A stretch of 64,000 nucleotides of DNA, taken from NCBI RefSeq assembly GCF_040869045.1, contig NC_090319.1:232555832-232619831 (forward strand), in the 5' to 3' direction. This document shows, in pieces, positions 60,546-64,000 of the stretch; within the stretch, counting starts at the first letter, position 1, and the number at the start of each line of letters is the position of its first letter. The notes beneath the pieces were generated by a model. It made no database searches and was not told the origin of the DNA. It saw only the letters and a program-made list of their open reading frames with translations. A program made the translations under genes and the position numbers. This DNA is from Eurosta solidaginis (lineage: Eukaryota; Arthropoda; Insecta; Diptera; Tephritidae).

Positions 60546-61440
60546 GGGTGACAGAAAATCGTTCTAATATACATCAATGGCAAGATTTTATTCGATCAAT
60601 ACAATTTTCGGAAATATCTAGACCCGTGCAACACGTAGTGAAACTTTTTGACACATACATTAAATCTCTACAGAATTCTGAATATCTTTTTACCTCCTCC
60701 ATATTAGTTTCCTTTCATGTTTTTCCGCAAATTTCAGTACAAAATTGGATAATGTTGGAATCCGTTTTTGTGTAACTTCCATGAGATCTAGAATTTGGAA
60801 ACTTGGATCACACATCCGAACCCGATGCAATGCAACATCATTAAAAAAAGTTTCGCTAGGTGGTCCAGGGACGTAAAAATTAAAATAATCATCTGAACTT
60901 GGAAATTTTACTTTCGAGCTCAAGAGAACTTTCCGATTACCCAGAGACCTGAAGCTTTGAATGAAATTTGACTAAGAACATACTTTAAAACCCCATGTAA
61001 TCTAAGCGAAATAAATTTTTGCTAGGGGGTCCAGGGATCGTGAAGTCAAAAAAAGTCAAAAAGTCTTCCTAGCTTGGAAATTTTGTTTCGTTAGCTCAGA
61101 TACTTGAAAGTTTGAACAAATCTTCCGCCCTTTTTAGGTTGTGACATTTCAGATAAAACATTAGAAAGTAAATTCACAACATATGGAATCTTCTGATCGC
61201 TATTTTCCCGTGGTGCTAGATTTTTGAGACTAAAAACATACTTTAGAAGCCCACGACAATGCAACACGAGGGGGAAAAATTTTCGATTGGTAGTCCAGGC
61301 ATCGTGCATATTAAAAAAAGTCCTCCGAACTTGGAAATTTTTCTTTCTCCTTTTAAGGACTTCGATAACTTCTCGATAACCTAGAGGTCTGAAACTTTAT
61401 ACATATATTGGGGCCCAAATAATTTGAAATATTTAATATA
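60546..61440 (+). repeat. Unclassified repeat, about three diverged units
   Basis: GGTCCAGG blocks at about 60861, 61030 and 61292 recur with GAACTTGGAAATTTT-like sequence about 45-60 bp later and CATACTTTA-type segments between. It is related in inverse to 2100-2725. No ORF is supported. Confidence 0.55.
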
Positions 61441-61628
61441 CACAAATCTTCTAGATGAGGCAGGGATCAAGATATGTGGATATTTTGATTTATTTGTTAT
61501 TACGACTCTAAGAGTCTATCTTATATAATTAAAAAAAATGATTGCATTAATTAGTAATTAGTACAACAACTAAAATAGATTCATGTTATATACTAAACGA
61601 GGAAATATGTTATATTAGAATTGAATAT
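61441..61628. other. AT-rich spacer
   Basis: No ORF or repeat recognised. Confidence 0.4.
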
Positions 61629-62128
61629 ATTATGGCGAATGTTGACATCACTAGGCTCTTAGTAAATAATCACAACACGGAAACATTAAAGCAAGTCAGA
61701 CTAGTGTACATGAACACATCAATCGTCATTTGTACACATACATGGGAGGCGACGAGAAGTACATGCACACACACAACCAGCAGCTCGAAGTGAAGAGATA
61801 TCTCACACGCACATGTAGTCATCAGCCGAAGTTATTACTCACACAAGAGATACAACAGTTCTAGAAGGCGAAACGTCTAGACCTTAGCAGAAATATGCGG
61901 ACGAGGCAACACATAGTATAAAAGCAGCGCAAGCTGAGGAATGAGTAATCAGTTTAGATTTAAACACGCTATTGGTTGTGAAGTATAATTGCGAAGTACT
62001 ACCCCCAAAGTAATCTAAATAAAGAACAGTCTGCAATACTGAATATTAGAGTGAGTTATTCAATATCTTAGCGATTCGAACGTTATCAGAAGGTGCATAA
62101 TAATCGGAATTCCCCAGAATTCGATACA
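61629..62128 (+). repeat. LTR of a second SAP-Gag Gypsy family
   Basis: About 500 bp from TATTATGGCGAATGTTGACA to AATTCGATACA. AGTATAAAAGCAGCGC near 61917 is the TATA box. AATAAAG near 62018 is the poly(A) signal. The ends parallel the 565-bp LTR (…ATTCGTTACA) and the same two-base spacing to a TGGTATCAGAAGAGGAATTG primer site (62131-62150) follows. Confidence 0.7.
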
Positions 62129-62130
62129 AT

Positions 62131-62150
62131 TGGTATCAGAAGAGGAATTG
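62131..62150 (+). promoter_or_regulatory. Primer-binding site, tRNA-Leu type
   Basis: TGGTATCAGAAGAGGAATTG, one base different from the site at 26173-26192 (GTGTC versus GTATC). Confidence 0.6.
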
Positions 62151-62187
62151 TTGAATATATTCCGAAGATTTCGCGGACAACAAGGAC

Positions 62188-62735
62188 ATGGCCAAGTTGA
62201 GTGAATTAAAAATTCAGCAACTGAGAATGGAGTTGGAAGCCCGTGGATTAAATACGACTGGCAATAAATCCGAGCCAAAAACACGTCTAAGGGAAGCTAT
62301 GGAATTGGAAGGAATTGACGTTGGTGAACACAATTTTCATCCTGCGGAAGAGTTAGCGACTAAAATGGAGGAGAAAATAGACACTCCAAATCCATTGGCA
62401 AGCAGAAACAGGAAGCAAGGTAACATCAAAGCTGGAAGCACAGGATACAAAAGTTGTACAGCTTGAGGACAAAAGTGCCGAGATAGAATCTTTGAGAGGT
62501 CGTATACAGGAGTTGCAAGTAACTCGCCCTGCAGTTTCAGCGAGTAATCCAAAGGTAAAGACACCACCCTTTGACGGTTCTGTTCCTTTCCAGGTCTTTA
62601 AGCTACAGTTTGAAAAGATCGCAGCAGTGAAAAACTGGAATGCTGAAGATAAAGTTGCAGCTCTATTCGTAGCATTGAAGGGGCCAGCAGCCGAAATCCT
62701 GCAGACGATTCCCGAAGGAGAGCGGAACAACTATT
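62188..62735 (+). pseudogene. gag: SAP-type Gag fragment (second family)
   Basis: MAKLSELKIQQLRMELEARGLNT starts a SAP-like domain homologous to the non-autonomous Gag. A stop near 62464 follows a deletion of the coiled coil. A second segment (62492 on) carries FDGSVPFQVFKLQFEKIAAVKNWNAEDKVAALFVALKGPAAEILQ. It ends at GAGCGGAACAACTATTAT, where sequence on the opposite strand takes over. It is likely Gag of an autonomous relative of the non-autonomous family. Confidence 0.8.
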
Positions 62736-62739
62736 ATTG

Positions 62740-63905
62740 GGTATACCTCTGGCCATTTGCTGAAATAATCAATAACCACCAGTACATATTTGTTTCTGCA
62801 GTTTCTAGTAGGAAATGGACCTGCGACATCCATAGCGATTCTTTCAAATGGCGTACCTGAGTTATATTGCTTCATCTGGCCATGACTTCGGGCTTTGGGC
62901 CCTTTCGCTCTGCTGCAAACCTCACAGTTCGCAATCCACTCAGTGACCGACTGACCGCAACCAACCCAATAGAATCTATCTCGAGGGTCTTCGTGATTCT
63001 AAGATGACCTCCGCTTGGACCGTTATGCAGCTCACTCGGCACGTCAGGTTTCCTCTTTCTGGGAACAACTATCAGTTTCTTCTTGCATTTACCATCCTCA
63101 CTCTCCCATACTCGATGCAAGCAACCGGATATCAATTCTAAACTGTTCCACTGTGCCCAATATGACTTCCCAATGGGACTCTCTGCTAACATCTCCTCCC
63201 TGTTTGGTATTTCGTTTCGTTCGAGCCCTTGCATACCATGCGACACATCTGTATCTTCTAGCTGACACTTTCTTAGTTGTTCTTTGTCCCATTCATCCGT
63301 ACACGTTATAGCTATTAGCCGGACATCAGTGCTTGCATTCCAAACTACATGGCCTTCGTGACCATATAGGTATTTGTGAAAATGTTTAATGCACTCTACC
63401 AATGCTAACAGCTCTCTCCGTGCAACGCAGTAGTTCCTCTCTGGTTTCCCAATTGAACGGCTGTAATATGCAACTACCTTCTCCTGTCCATCAACCAGTT
63501 GTGACAAAATGCCTCCTATAGCATATCCACTCGCATCTGTATCTAGAATAAATGTTGCCCCTGTAATCGGATATGCCAACATTGTGGCAGTGTACAAACG
63601 CTCCTTCAATGTTTGGAAAGGCAATTCTTGCTCCTTTTTCCATTTTTTCTTGTAAGCTCGTGGAGGCTATGGGCTACGCTGGAAAAGTTTGGTACAAATC
63701 GGAGGTAATATGTGCACAGCCCAAGGAAACATCTCAATTCATGCAGGTTCAGTGGTTGTTCGAGCGGGGAAAAATGAAGCCGGAATTCCTCGTGAATTCC
63801 GGAAACGGGGAACCTATGGGGAGCCGGTTCTTGAAACTCGCGATAATGAAAATGAAAACTTACCAGCTTTGCCCCGCTGTCCAACAGCAACGAGCAAAAC
63901 GACAC
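62740..63905 (-). pseudogene. pol: Gypsy pol fragment, inverted: RT thumb, RNase H, integrase
   Basis: Minus strand. The RT thumb ELRCFLGLCTYYLRFVPNFSSVA is near 63740, then TFQTLKERL-type linker, and RNase H with FILDTDASGYAIGGILSQL near 63550, VAYYSRSIGKPERNYCVARRELLALV near 63450 and KHFHKYLYGHE. After a gap that removes the rest of RNase H, the zinc finger HNGPSGGHLRITKTL is near 63010. Integrase then gives GTPFERIAMDVAGPFPT near 62830 and VVIDYFSKWPEVYPI. Frames shift near 63630 and 62870. Its RT could once have served the non-autonomous elements. Confidence 0.85.
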
Positions 63906-64000
63906 TGTTTTTATATATGAAGTGTATATGTATATGATAGCCTGTCGCGCAGGCTTTTATTCAAACACAATTGAGAAAAATAAGGTTAAAAATTTCTAAT
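63906..64000. other. No gene recognised
   Basis: 95 bp to the window end. GCCTGTCGCGCAGGC (63942-63956) is a small palindrome. Confidence 0.4.

Overview
This window contains no recognisable host gene. It is a dense, nested thicket of transposable elements (TEs) typical of insect heterochromatin. The host is very probably a dipteran, most likely a tephritid fruit fly. The pointers are an errantivirus (17.6/gypsy-like) with AGT...ACT LTR ends, an Osvaldo-like Gypsy element, an I-clade LINE, a CsRn1-like element, BEL and Penelope fragments, and long DINE-1/Helentron-like elements carrying about 130-bp tandem repeats and GTGGGCGTGG motifs. Species assignment is from family knowledge and was not searched.

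Layout. 1-2725: SINE tail, broken hAT transposase end, unrecognised sequence, one copy of an unclassified repeat. 2726-29049: errantivirus copy A/B, cut twice. A full-length I-clade LINE (4439-13810, 17-bp target duplication) interrupts RT/RNase H and itself holds a Helentron-like element (5537-9397). A minus-strand non-autonomous Gypsy element (14383-26759, GTAT duplication) interrupts pol. It holds a CsRn1-like element (15972-25038, GCTAG duplication), which in turn holds a second Helentron-like element (20569-23947). 29058-44785: errantivirus copy C, containing an LTR element with only 72 bp between its 842-bp LTRs (29799-31554), a remnant of the same non-autonomous element, a SINE (34630-34991) and, inside its 3' LTR, an almost intact Osvaldo-like element (35770-44250, AAAC duplication). 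45213-48512: BEL/Pao pol fragment plus a zinc-knuckle ORF. 48513-55114: non-autonomous Gypsy copy D (with a MITE in its LTR) fused to errantivirus copy D (integrase, env with a SINE, 3' LTR). 55557-64000: Penelope-like fragments, a different Helentron-like family, a LINE 3' end, an unclassified repeat, and a Gypsy element whose gag and pol face each other.

Reading across copies, A/B and D keep the non-autonomous element at exactly the same integrase site, and C fits the same insertion with deletions. C and D also share about 430 bp of DNA beyond the 3' LTR. The simplest history is one ancestral nest, local segmental duplication, then independent later insertions in each copy. Only the Osvaldo-like element (gag, pol, a 59-codon ORF and a third ORF, near-identical LTRs) looks recent and intact. 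Its 5' leader carries four consecutive stem-loops that share one 9-nt loop on different but complementary stems; this is the most unusual signal in the window.
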